Below are positions 43,367 to 51,632 of a DNA stretch of 64,000 nucleotides, piece by piece. Numbering within the stretch: position 1 is the stretch's first letter; each line of letters starts with the position of its first letter. Position numbers and translations under genes: made by a program. The stretch lies in NCBI RefSeq assembly GCF_047946665.1, contig NZ_CP172312.1, positions 2,170,001-2,234,000 of the forward strand. Reading direction: 5' to 3'. The notes beneath the pieces are model-generated. The model was not told the origin of the DNA, made no database searches, and saw only the letters and a list, made by a program, of their open reading frames with translations. The DNA is from Allohahella sp002354735. Its GTDB lineage: Bacteria; Pseudomonadota; Gammaproteobacteria; Pseudomonadales; Oleiphilaceae.

Positions 43367-43390
43367 TAGTTCTGTACAGCGGAGATGCAT

Positions 43391-44215
43391 ATGTCACTTG
43401 AACAGCTTATCGACAGCGGGCGGATCTGGCGCTATGAATCACGTACCTCCCGGCAGAACTCGCTTCAGACCTCAGAGCCCGCACTGGCTCTCTATGATAA
43501 TGAAATTCGTCAGGATGGCCCCGAGCCAGCTTCTGAAGCCGCTCCGCCAGCCGAACTTGCCACAGGTTATCCGCTGCTCGACAGAGTGCTGACAGACAGG
43601 GGATGGCCATGCAGTGGCGTGACTGAAGTCCTCTATACCAACGATGGCATCGGAGAACTTTCGCTGCTGCTGCCGGCCCTGCGCACACTCAGCAGAGGCC
43701 AGCGCTGGATCATCTGGATTGCGCCACCATTCCAGCTCAACTCTATCGCATTGGCTGCGGAGGATATAGATGTGCACAATCATATCGTGCTCAGCCCCGA
43801 ATCCGATCGCGATTTCTGGTGGGCCTGTGAAGAAGCGATCAAGAGCGGTGCCTGCAGTGCCGTGCTCGCCTGGCCGGGTTTATCGAGGGAGCGCTCGAAC
43901 GGACGCGGGCAGCAATCCTCGCAGAAAGCCTATGCTTGCCTCCGCCGATTGCAGATTGCAGCGGCCCAGCACAAGGTGGCTTGTTTTCTATACCGACAGA
44001 ATGCCCAAGCGGCTGTGGATCAGGGCGGTAGCCCCAGTTCGCTACGCCTTCAACTCAGGTCCGACACGGCTTCAGACGCGCTGATGGTTGAAGTGCTCAA
44101 GCAGCGGGGGCCCCGGCCTCACGAGCCAATGAGCCTGAAAATTCCAAGGCCGCAACCTTTTCATTACAGCCGGCTGAGCGACCTGAAGCATCTGCTGCAG
44201 ACCGCCGCTGTCTGA
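43391..44215 (+). CDS. imuA: Translesion synthesis-associated protein ImuA
   Basis: A 274-residue SulA/RecA-like protein of the ImuA group, acting with ImuB and DnaE2 in SOS mutagenesis. The start of the core, TGYPLLDRVLTDRGWPCSGVTEVL, corresponds to the RecA start, but the Walker A position reads TNDGIGELSLLLPAL, without the GKT/S, so ATP binding is doubtful. RWIIWIAPPF and VLAWP match the group's strands. ATG at 43391 has GGAG six bases upstream; a tandem ATG at 43385 has none. It is the first gene of the cassette, 25 bases after the LexA box. Confidence 0.92.
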   Translation: MSLEQLIDSGRIWRYESRTSRQNSLQTSEPALALYDNEIRQDGPEPASEAAPPAELATGYPLLDRVLTDRGWPCSGVTEVLYTNDGIGELSLLLPALRTLSRGQRWIIWIAPPFQLNSIALAAEDIDVHNHIVLSPESDRDFWWACEEAIKSGACSAVLAWPGLSRERSNGRGQQSSQKAYACLRRLQIAAAQHKVACFLYRQNAQAAVDQGGSPSSLRLQLRSDTASDALMVEVLKQRGPRPHEPMSLKIPRPQPFHYSRLSDLKHLLQTAAV

Positions 44216-44220
44216 TTCCC

Positions 44221-45675
44221 ATGCATTGGTTGTACCTTCATCTACCGCATCTGTTTGCGGAGCATAGTCTGCCCGAGTTCCGTTCGGAACAGCCGGTCAT
44301 CGTTGTTACACAGGATGGCCGCCAGGTCATCGATATTAATGCGGCTGCGCAGCAGGCCGGTCTCGAAACAGCTATGACCAGCGAAACAGCCTGCTGTCTG
44401 TGCCCTGCTGTGCGTGTGGTGAAGTACAGCGCAGCCACTGCCTTTCAGGCACTGCGTCATGTTGCTATAGCCGCGCTGGCAGAATCGGCATGGGTGAGCC
44501 CAGATGCACCTGATGGGCTGTATATGGAAGTTGGTTCTATGCGGCGTCTGAAAGGTGACTACGCCGCGCAGATTGCCTTTCTACATGAGTTTTATGCCGA
44601 GCTCGGCTATACCGTGCATATCGCCCAGCACAGTCGTGCCAGGGCTGCGCGCATTCTGGCCAGGCAGACCGGAGCTGCCGCGGCTTCTGAGCCTGATGCC
44701 CTGATCGAGTTGAGACACCTGCCGGTGACTGTGCTGTCTTTGTCTGCAGCCATGGTCAAGCGGCTTCACAAGCTTGGCCTCAAGACCCTCGGTGACCTCA
44801 ACGCGCTCGATACCGGCGAGCTGAATTATCGCCTCGGAGCCAGCCTGGATGAGGTCGACTTCATCTTCGGTCGCAGACAATGGCTGCCAGAACCCTTTTA
44901 TGCGCCCGAAAGCTTCGACTGGTCGCAGTCCTTTGAGCACGATATCGAGCAGCAACAGGCGCTGTTCTTCCCCATAAGTCAGGGCATACGCACCTTCTGT
45001 CAATTCCTGCGCCTTCGCTGCCTGAGTGCGCAACGTCTCATACTGGTACTGCGTTTCCGTGAGCGTGAGCGCCACCCAGCCCGCACGCTGCAGATCAATC
45101 TGGCTGAAGCCGAGAACAGCACTGAAAGTTGGCTCTACATGCTGAAGATGACGCTCGAGCGTTGCGAGCTTCCAGCACCTGTCGTGGCGGCTTCACTACA
45201 CGCAGGGGGTAAGCATGAAGCTGAGTTGATACCGGTCGAACAAAAGGCGGCGGTACTGTGGGAAGCCCCCACAGACCAGATTCGTGCTCGTCAGACCCGC
45301 CTGCTGAACCGGCTGGCGGCCCGCTTGGGTGAACACCACCTACTGTTTCCACGCTGCGTGCATGACCCTCGCCCTGAACGACAGAGCATCTATGCCAGCT
45401 CGATCGTGCAGAGCACTGAGACCGCAGCCATCACGCAGTTATCAGGCAGGACCAGACCGCTCTGGCTCACCCCGGTCACGCCACTGGTCTTCAGCTCCAG
45501 AGCGATGCTCAGCGAATTCAGGATCATTCATGGGCCAGTGCAGATCCACACCGGCTGGTGGGACGACGAAGGCTGTTACCGGAACTATTACATCAGTCGT
45601 CTCCCGGGCGGCAGCCTGTGCTGGATTTTCTTCGACAAGAATCAGCAGTGTTTTTCGCAGGGTCTGTTCGCGTGA
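44221..45675 (+). CDS. imuB: Y-family polymerase-like protein ImuB
   Basis: A 484-residue Y-family fold protein that serves as the sliding-clamp-binding scaffold of the ImuA/ImuB/DnaE2 mutasome. The positions of the catalytic acidic residues are not conserved: the first strand reads LYLHLPHLFAE instead of the HxDxDxF pattern, and the SDE region reads GLYMEVGSM. It is therefore expected to lack polymerase activity, as in studied ImuB proteins. A helix-hairpin-helix is seen in LHKLGLKTLGDLNALD and a possible clamp-binding stretch TQLSGRTRPLW near residue 405. It starts five bases after the imuA stop and overlaps dnaE2 by four bases. Confidence 0.92.
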   Translation: MHWLYLHLPHLFAEHSLPEFRSEQPVIVVTQDGRQVIDINAAAQQAGLETAMTSETACCLCPAVRVVKYSAATAFQALRHVAIAALAESAWVSPDAPDGLYMEVGSMRRLKGDYAAQIAFLHEFYAELGYTVHIAQHSRARAARILARQTGAAAASEPDALIELRHLPVTVLSLSAAMVKRLHKLGLKTLGDLNALDTGELNYRLGASLDEVDFIFGRRQWLPEPFYAPESFDWSQSFEHDIEQQQALFFPISQGIRTFCQFLRLRCLSAQRLILVLRFRERERHPARTLQINLAEAENSTESWLYMLKMTLERCELPAPVVAASLHAGGKHEAELIPVEQKAAVLWEAPTDQIRARQTRLLNRLAARLGEHHLLFPRCVHDPRPERQSIYASSIVQSTETAAITQLSGRTRPLWLTPVTPLVFSSRAMLSEFRIIHGPVQIHTGWWDDEGCYRNYYISRLPGGSLCWIFFDKNQQCFSQGLFA

Positions 45676-48600
45676 TCGATTTTGCCGAGCTGCATTGTTT
45701 GAGTAACTACAGCTTTCTTCAGGGCGCTTCACATCCTGAGGAGTTGGTGCTGCAGGCCTTCGAGCTGGGTTATCGCGGACTGGCCATCACGGATGAATGT
45801 TCCGTAGCAGGTTCGGTAAAAGCCTGGAAGCAGCTGGATTCACTCAAGAAGCAGGCTGCTGGCGGCCATCCCCAGCAGCCCGGCAAGGACCTCACACTAC
45901 AGGCAAAGCTGGATCGCTTCCGTCTTGTCACCGGCAGTGAGTTTCGCCATGACGGGCATCATTTCGTCGTACTGGCGACTACTAAAACGGCTTATGCGGA
46001 ACTCTGCCGGTTGATTACACGCTGTCGTCGTGAAGCGGAGAAAGGTCGTTATCATTTCCATCCGGAGTGGCTGCGAGAAGAGATCCAGACGGGGTTGTTG
46101 CTGTGGCTACCGGGCTATCCGCCTGTAAGAACCATCAGCGCGGAGCTCATTGCCATCATCAAGTCATTTGGCGATCGTTGCTGGCTGCTATTGCAGCTGT
46201 TACTAACGGATCACGATGCGGCGCATAGTGCACATGTGGCCGAACTCAGCGAGCGCTGGAACCTGCCCATCGTCGCCAGCAGTTACCCACAAATGCATAG
46301 CCCCCGACGCAAGATGCTGCATGACTGCCTGAGAGCCATCGACCTGAACATGTCAGTCAAGGCCGCCCGAGCGAAGCTGATGCCGAACGCTCAGAATCAC
46401 CTGCGGCCAGTCAGCCGCCTGACCGCGATCTATCCGGCGCAGGCGCTGCAGACCAGCATGGATATTCTGACACGCTGCACCTTTCAGATGGAGGAGATCA
46501 CCTACCAGTATCCTCGCGAAGCTGTACCTGAAGGTCTCGACCCCAGCGCATATCTCCGCAAGCTTACTTTCGAAGGGGCGCATCAGCGATACCCCGGCGG
46601 TATACCGGACAATGTGCTGGCACTGCTTGAAAAAGAGCTGCGCATCATCGCCGAGCTGCGCTATGAATATTATTTCCTCACCATTCACGACATCGTTCGC
46701 TATGCCAAAAGTAACGACATTCTCTGCCAGGGACGAGGCTCTGCTGCGAACTCTGCCGTGTGCTACTGCCTCGGCATTACCGAAGTCGATCCGTCCAGAA
46801 GCAGCATGCTGTTCGAGCGCTTCATATCCAAGCGTCGCAATGAGCCCCCTGATATCGATGTTGATTTCGATAACTCGCGACGAGAAGAAGTCATTCAGTA
46901 CATCTACCGGCGCTACGGACGAGATCGTTGCGCCATCGCAGCCACGGTCATCAGCTATCGCCCCAAGAGCGCCATTCGGGACCTGGGCAAGGCCCTGGGA
47001 CTCGAAATGCATCGCCTCGAAAAGGCGATCGCCAACTTTGGCTGGGGCTATCGCAGCAAGGCCAACTGGATCGATGAAATTTTCAGTAGCGAACTCAGTG
47101 ACGACAACCGGACGCTGCGCCTGTTCAAGCGGCTGCTCGATGAACTGCTCGGCTTCCCGAGACATCTGTCGCAACATGTTGGAGGCTTTGTCATCACTGA
47201 AGGTCCACTGAGCGATCTGGTGCCGATCGAAAACGCGGCCATGGTCGACAGGACTGTTATCCAATGGGACAAGAATGACCTCGAAGCCCTCCACCTGATG
47301 AAGGTCGATGTGCTGGCGCTCGGCATGATATGCGCGCTGCACAAGTCTTTCACGCTGATCAGCGAACTGACTGGTCGCACCTTCAGGATGAGTGATATTC
47401 CGCCTGAGGCCGATCCACGTGTGTTCGACATGCTGTGCAGGGCCGATTCCATAGGCCTTTTCCAGGTGGAGTCACGGGCGCAGATGAACATGCTGCCGCG
47501 CCTGCGTCCGGCCACTTTTTACGATCTGGTTGTTCAAATCGCACTGGTTCGACCGGGTCCTATTCATGGCGACATGGTGCACCCGTATTTGCGGCGGCGG
47601 GCGGGACTGGAGACGGTGGAGATCCCGCTGGAAGAACTCAAGCCTATACTGGCTCGCACCTATGGCGTACCGATTTTCCAGGAGCAGGTCATTGCCATGG
47701 CCATGATCGGTGCTGGCTTCAGCGCAGATGAAGCCGAGGCATTGCGGCGCGCTATGGCTAGCTGGAAGAAGACCGGCCACATGAGTGGTCTGCGGGAGAA
47801 ACTCAAAGCGAATCTGGCCAAGCGTGGCGTGCCGGATAGTTTTATCGATCGCATCGGGCGGCAAATCGAGGGCTTTGGCGAATATGGCTTCCCCGAGTCC
47901 CACGCAGCCAGTTTTGCACTGCTGGTGTATGCCTCGGCCTGGCTAAAGTGCTACTACCCGCTGGTCTTCTGCTGTGCCTTGCTCAACAGTCAGCCCATGG
48001 GCTTCTATCAGCCCTGGCAGCTGATACAGGATGCCAAGCGTCATGATGTACTGGTACTACCGGTTGATATCAATCGCAGCCAATGGGATCACACGCTTGA
48101 GCCCATTTCCGAGCCCTATAGCACTGGCGCGAATCCTGAAGAGGACCTGCGAAGGGATGCCCGATACGCACTTCGGCTCGGTTTCAGACTTGTCAAAGGC
48201 ATGCGAGAGGATAGTGGCCGAGCCATTGTGAGCAGCCGTCCTCCTGGTGGTTTCGAAAGCTATGCCGCGGTAGTCAATATTGCCGAGGTTCGCCGGGATG
48301 ATCTCGAAGCGCTGGCGTCGGCTGATGCCTTCAGCTGCTTCGGCGAGCATCGCTATCAACAACGCTGGCAGGCGGCAGGTCGTGGCCTGTATCGTGATCT
48401 GTTTTCAGAGTCGGAACAACAGCGCAGCCCAGTGCCACCGCCCGACCGCCTGCAAAGCCTGCTCGAAGACTACGACACAACGTCGGTGCTGCTGAACGAT
48501 CACCCGATGGCTTATCTGCGAGATAATAAGCAGTTGCCGAGGCAATACAAAGCCGAAAGTCTGGCGCAGCTGCCGAACAAGAGCCTGGTGATCGTCTCTG

Positions 48601-48869
48601 GCGTGGTCATCAATCGTCAGCGACCCAAGACTGCAGCTGGCGTGACATTTCTGACACTGGAAGATGAAACCGGCAGCATCAACCTGGTGGTCTGGCTGGC
48701 CCTGGCAAAGAAGCAGATGAAGGTACTGGTGCAGTCAAGGATACTGAAGGTATATGGCAAAGTTGAGCGCGATGTCGATGGACAGGTTGTCCACGTAATT
48801 GCGCATCATCTGGAAGATATCAGTGAGCGAATGCATGAGCTGAAATCGGCTTCCCGAGACTTCCAGTAA
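45672..48869 (+). CDS. dnaE2: Error-prone DNA polymerase DnaE2
   Basis: A 1065-residue C-family DNA polymerase for damage-induced mutagenesis. The PHP domain opens FAELHCLSNYSFLQGASHPEEL; the palm aspartates lie in PDIDVDF (about residue 391) and MKVDVLALG (about 543), both intact; the fingers and the tandem HhH region follow, and the C-terminal OB fold holds RPKTAAGVTFLTLEDETGSI (about 985). It starts with GTG overlapping the imuB stop (GTGA), which tightly couples translation. Length fits DnaE2 (about 1030-1080), not the replicative DnaE (about 1160). It lacks the usual beta-clamp motif of DnaE, as expected for DnaE2, which relies on ImuB. Confidence 0.95.
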   Translation: MIDFAELHCLSNYSFLQGASHPEELVLQAFELGYRGLAITDECSVAGSVKAWKQLDSLKKQAAGGHPQQPGKDLTLQAKLDRFRLVTGSEFRHDGHHFVVLATTKTAYAELCRLITRCRREAEKGRYHFHPEWLREEIQTGLLLWLPGYPPVRTISAELIAIIKSFGDRCWLLLQLLLTDHDAAHSAHVAELSERWNLPIVASSYPQMHSPRRKMLHDCLRAIDLNMSVKAARAKLMPNAQNHLRPVSRLTAIYPAQALQTSMDILTRCTFQMEEITYQYPREAVPEGLDPSAYLRKLTFEGAHQRYPGGIPDNVLALLEKELRIIAELRYEYYFLTIHDIVRYAKSNDILCQGRGSAANSAVCYCLGITEVDPSRSSMLFERFISKRRNEPPDIDVDFDNSRREEVIQYIYRRYGRDRCAIAATVISYRPKSAIRDLGKALGLEMHRLEKAIANFGWGYRSKANWIDEIFSSELSDDNRTLRLFKRLLDELLGFPRHLSQHVGGFVITEGPLSDLVPIENAAMVDRTVIQWDKNDLEALHLMKVDVLALGMICALHKSFTLISELTGRTFRMSDIPPEADPRVFDMLCRADSIGLFQVESRAQMNMLPRLRPATFYDLVVQIALVRPGPIHGDMVHPYLRRRAGLETVEIPLEELKPILARTYGVPIFQEQVIAMAMIGAGFSADEAEALRRAMASWKKTGHMSGLREKLKANLAKRGVPDSFIDRIGRQIEGFGEYGFPESHAASFALLVYASAWLKCYYPLVFCCALLNSQPMGFYQPWQLIQDAKRHDVLVLPVDINRSQWDHTLEPISEPYSTGANPEEDLRRDARYALRLGFRLVKGMREDSGRAIVSSRPPGGFESYAAVVNIAEVRRDDLEALASADAFSCFGEHRYQQRWQAAGRGLYRDLFSESEQQRSPVPPPDRLQSLLEDYDTTSVLLNDHPMAYLRDNKQLPRQYKAESLAQLPNKSLVIVSGVVINRQRPKTAAGVTFLTLEDETGSINLVVWLALAKKQMKVLVQSRILKVYGKVERDVDGQVVHVIAHHLEDISERMHELKSASRDFQ

Positions 48870-48881
48870 ACCCGGACAACG

Positions 48882-48960
48882 GCCTGAGGAGACGCCCGTT
48901 ATCGCGTTGCCTCAGGCTGGTAACCAAGAGCACGGGACGCGAAGACTCCGCGAACCCGTG
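48882..48960. terminator. Two hairpins between dnaE2 and the SDR gene
   Basis: GCCTGAGG (48882) pairs with CCTCAGGC (48910), and CACGGG (48931) pairs with CCCGTG (48955), filling the gap between the convergent ends. They lack U tracts; probably transcript ends for both directions. Confidence 0.45.
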
Positions 48961-48966
48961 AATTCA

Positions 48967-49740
48967 TCAGGCTAGCAAACCGCCGTCGATGGCCCAGGAC
49001 TGGCCAGTGACGAAACTGCTTTCGTCACTGCACAGCCAGGCCAGCAGGTTCGCCGCTTCTACGGGCTCACCCAGGCGACGCATGGGATTGGCGTTGGTGA
49101 CTGCTTTCACCTGACGTTCATCCATCATCGACAGGGCACGCTCGACCATTGGCGTACGCAGGAAGCTTGGACAGACCGCATTAACGCGGATATTTGCCCG
49201 GGCGTATTCCACGGCCGCCGTACGCGTGAGTCCAATCACACCAAACTTACTGGCAGAGTAAGGCCCCAGCATTGGTGCCGAATGCAAACCTGCCACTGAC
49301 GCGATGTTGATGATATGACCACCAGACGGGGAGCCGTCAGCACTTTTAGCCTTCAACATATGCCGGAGCTCATGCTGCATGCAGAGGAAGACACCCTTGA
49401 GATTGATATCAATGGTCTTGTCCCAGAGCTCTTCACTGCATTCGTGCAGTGGCATGTTCCTATGCTCGACACCGGCATTGTTGATGGCGACATCGAGCTT
49501 CAGACCACGCTTCTCGATTTCGGCAAACATGCTCGCAACCTGCGCAGAGTCAGATACATCAGCCTGAATGAACGTGACGTTGCCACCAATTTCCTTGACG
49601 AAGGCCTCACCAGCTTCACGATTGACATCGTTCAGCACGATGGTTGCGCCCAGATCCAGCAGATGCAGCGCCGTCTCGCGACCGATACCAGACGCCGCGC
49701 CGGTGATCAATACGGTCTTGCCTTTCAGATTTGCACTCAT
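48967..49740 (-). CDS. Short-chain dehydrogenase/reductase
   Basis: A 257-residue classical SDR. TGAASGIG (residues 12-19) binds NAD(P), NNAG (about 88-91) and YSASK (about 161-165) with the upstream Ser form the catalytic set, and VNAVCPSFLRTPM is the post-catalytic loop. Acidic DVNRE after the second strand suggests NAD over NADP. It may oxidise a hydroxyacyl-CoA or a similar alcohol in the cluster's acyl-CoA catabolism; the exact substrate is unknown. It is last in the leftward run MDR-SDR with an 11-base gap after the MDR gene. Confidence 0.9.
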   Translation of the reverse strand: MSANLKGKTVLITGAASGIGRETALHLLDLGATIVLNDVNREAGEAFVKEIGGNVTFIQADVSDSAQVASMFAEIEKRGLKLDVAINNAGVEHRNMPLHECSEELWDKTIDINLKGVFLCMQHELRHMLKAKSADGSPSGGHIINIASVAGLHSAPMLGPYSASKFGVIGLTRTAAVEYARANIRVNAVCPSFLRTPMVERALSMMDERQVKAVTNANPMRRLGEPVEAANLLAWLCSDESSFVTGQSWAIDGGLLA

Positions 49741-49751
49741 GGCAACCTTCC

Positions 49752-50753
49752 TTAGTGATCGACCTTGAGAACAAGCTTGCCGAAGTTCTCGCCCTTGAAC
49801 AGCATCATCAACGTTTCAGGGAACGACTTCAGACCTTCGACGACATGCTCCTTGGCCTTCAGCTTGCCCTCATGGATCCAACCTGCCATTTCCCTCGCGG
49901 CTTCGCCGTAGTGCGCAGCGTTATCGAATACCACGATACCTTCCATGCGTGCACGGTTGACCAGCAGCGACAGGTAGTTAGAAGGCCCCTTCACCGGCGT
50001 CGTGTTGTTGTACTGCGAGATAGCACCACAGATCACGATACGGGCGTTCTTGCGGATGCGCGTCAGCACGTCATCCAGAATATCGCCACCGACGTTGTCG
50101 AAGTAGACGTCGACACCTTTTGGACAGGCCCGCTTCAAGCCATCTTTCACTGACTCATTCTTGTAATCGATGGCATCATCGAAGCCGAGCTCATTGATAA
50201 GGAAGTCGCACTTCTCCTTGCCCCCAGCAATACCGACCACGCGGCAGCCCTTGATCTTGGCGATCTGTCCAACCACGCCACCGACTGCACCAGCAGCACC
50301 AGAGACCACGACCGTTTCACCAGCCTGGGGCTGGCCGGTATTGAGCAGACCAAAATATGCGGTCATACCAGGCATACCCAGTACACCAAGGAAGCGCTCA
50401 AGCGGCGCAATAGAAGGATCAACCTTGTGCAGGCCGCTGCCGTCAGAAACAGCGTATGCCTGAACGCCCAGATGACCGTAGACGTGGTCGCCTTTCTGGA
50501 ACTTCGGATGCTTCGATTCGACCACTTCACCGACAGTACCAGCGCGCATGACTTCACCGATCTGAACAGGTTCGATGTAGGACTTGGCATCGTTCATCCA
50601 GCCACGCATAGCCGGATCAAGTGAAATGAACTCGACTTTGACCAGCATCTGGCCATCCTTCAATTCAGGTGTCTCGTTCTCGACGTACTCCCAGTTGGAC
50701 GCATCTGGCTCACCGGTTGGTCTGCTTGCAAGTAGAAACTGTCGGTTTTTCAT
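49752..50753 (-). CDS. Medium-chain NADP-dependent oxidoreductase (PTGR/YncB-like)
   Basis: A 333-residue zinc-free MDR of the leukotriene B4 dehydrogenase/prostaglandin reductase type, reducing alpha,beta-unsaturated ketones or aldehydes with NADPH. Start KNRQFLLASRPTGEP, MRGWMNDAKSYIEPVQIGEVMR and the NADP loop VVSGAAGAVGGVVGQIAK (about 151-168) are diagnostic; Asp-Pro-Met-Arg-Gly (LDPAMRGW) is the family's catalytic-site region. ATG at 50753 has AAGGA about six bases upstream; the ATG at 50759 sits directly on it. Second gene of the cluster after the crotonase. Confidence 0.92.
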   Translation of the reverse strand: MKNRQFLLASRPTGEPDASNWEYVENETPELKDGQMLVKVEFISLDPAMRGWMNDAKSYIEPVQIGEVMRAGTVGEVVESKHPKFQKGDHVYGHLGVQAYAVSDGSGLHKVDPSIAPLERFLGVLGMPGMTAYFGLLNTGQPQAGETVVVSGAAGAVGGVVGQIAKIKGCRVVGIAGGKEKCDFLINELGFDDAIDYKNESVKDGLKRACPKGVDVYFDNVGGDILDDVLTRIRKNARIVICGAISQYNNTTPVKGPSNYLSLLVNRARMEGIVVFDNAAHYGEAAREMAGWIHEGKLKAKEHVVEGLKSFPETLMMLFKGENFGKLVLKVDH

Positions 50754-50827
50754 AGTCATTCCTTAAGTCACTTTGACTTTCTGTTTATTCAGCTCGAATC
50801 AGCTGAATGGACGGCACGATGAAGTGT

Positions 50828-51631
50828 TCAGCGGCCTTTGAAATTGGCATCTCGGCGTTCCATGAAGGAGGCAATGCCCTCTTGCATATCTTCGCTGCGG
50901 ATTATTGGAACGAGGTCAGCATACATTCGCTCCAGCGCATCCTTTTCAAGCGTCTGTCGCATGAGCTTCGAAGACCGTAGGCTGCCTTTAACCCCCAGTG
51001 GTGCGGCACTGGCAATTCGCTCAGCGATCCTGAGCGCTTCGTCAAGCTGCTGACCTGGCTCGACCAGCGACTGTACCAGCCCCCAGTCAAGGGCCTGCTT
51101 GGCAGTCCATTCATCACCAGTCAGCAGATAACGCTGCGCATTGGCCCAGCCAATCTCGGTGGGCAGGCGCAGCGTGGCACCGCCGCAGGCATGAAAGCCC
51201 CGCTGCACTTCAAGCTGTGCGAAACGCGTATCAGTGGCCGCAACGCGTACATCCGAATTGAGCAGGAGCTCCACTCCAGCGGTAAAGCACAGACCTTGCA
51301 CCGCAATCACGACCGGCTTGGTCAGCGGCTCGCCGGCCAGGCCGTAGGGGTCGATGTCGCCTTCACGCAGGTCCGGCATCTTGCCTTTGGCGAAGGTCTC
51401 GGCCCAGCCATCAAGTTCCAGGCCAGCGGTAAAATGCTTACCATGAGCGAAAACAACGGCGACCCGAAGATCATCATCGCGCTGCAGTCGCCCATAGGTA
51501 GCGGCCAGCTGATAGTACATGTCTACCGTAAGCGCATTGTACTTCTGTGGTCGATTCCAGCCGATAAGGAGCACATGGCCCCGCTGTTCGATCGTGACAT
51601 CCTGCGTCTGTGTGCTTGCTGAGTCAGTCAT
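50828..51631 (-). CDS. Crotonase/enoyl-CoA hydratase family protein
   Basis: A 267-residue crotonase fold enzyme. The N-terminal VLLIGWNRPQKYNAL and the oxyanion-hole loops HGKHFTAGLELDGW (about 66-80) and GLCFTAGVELLLNSDVRVA (about 112-130) are clear. At the usual Glu positions for water activation the second loop reads GVELL, retaining one acidic residue; a plain hydratase, isomerase or hydrolase role cannot be decided. It follows the acyl-CoA dehydrogenase by one base, so it is co-transcribed and probably acts on its product. Confidence 0.88.
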   Translation of the reverse strand: MTDSASTQTQDVTIEQRGHVLLIGWNRPQKYNALTVDMYYQLAATYGRLQRDDDLRVAVVFAHGKHFTAGLELDGWAETFAKGKMPDLREGDIDPYGLAGEPLTKPVVIAVQGLCFTAGVELLLNSDVRVAATDTRFAQLEVQRGFHACGGATLRLPTEIGWANAQRYLLTGDEWTAKQALDWGLVQSLVEPGQQLDEALRIAERIASAAPLGVKGSLRSSKLMRQTLEKDALERMYADLVPIIRSEDMQEGIASFMERRDANFKGR

Positions 51632-51632
51632 A

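Noticed and set aside
46353..47342. Open frame of 329 residues antisense to dnaE2
   Set aside because: The sense frame has all DnaE2 motifs; the antisense product shows no recognisable domain.
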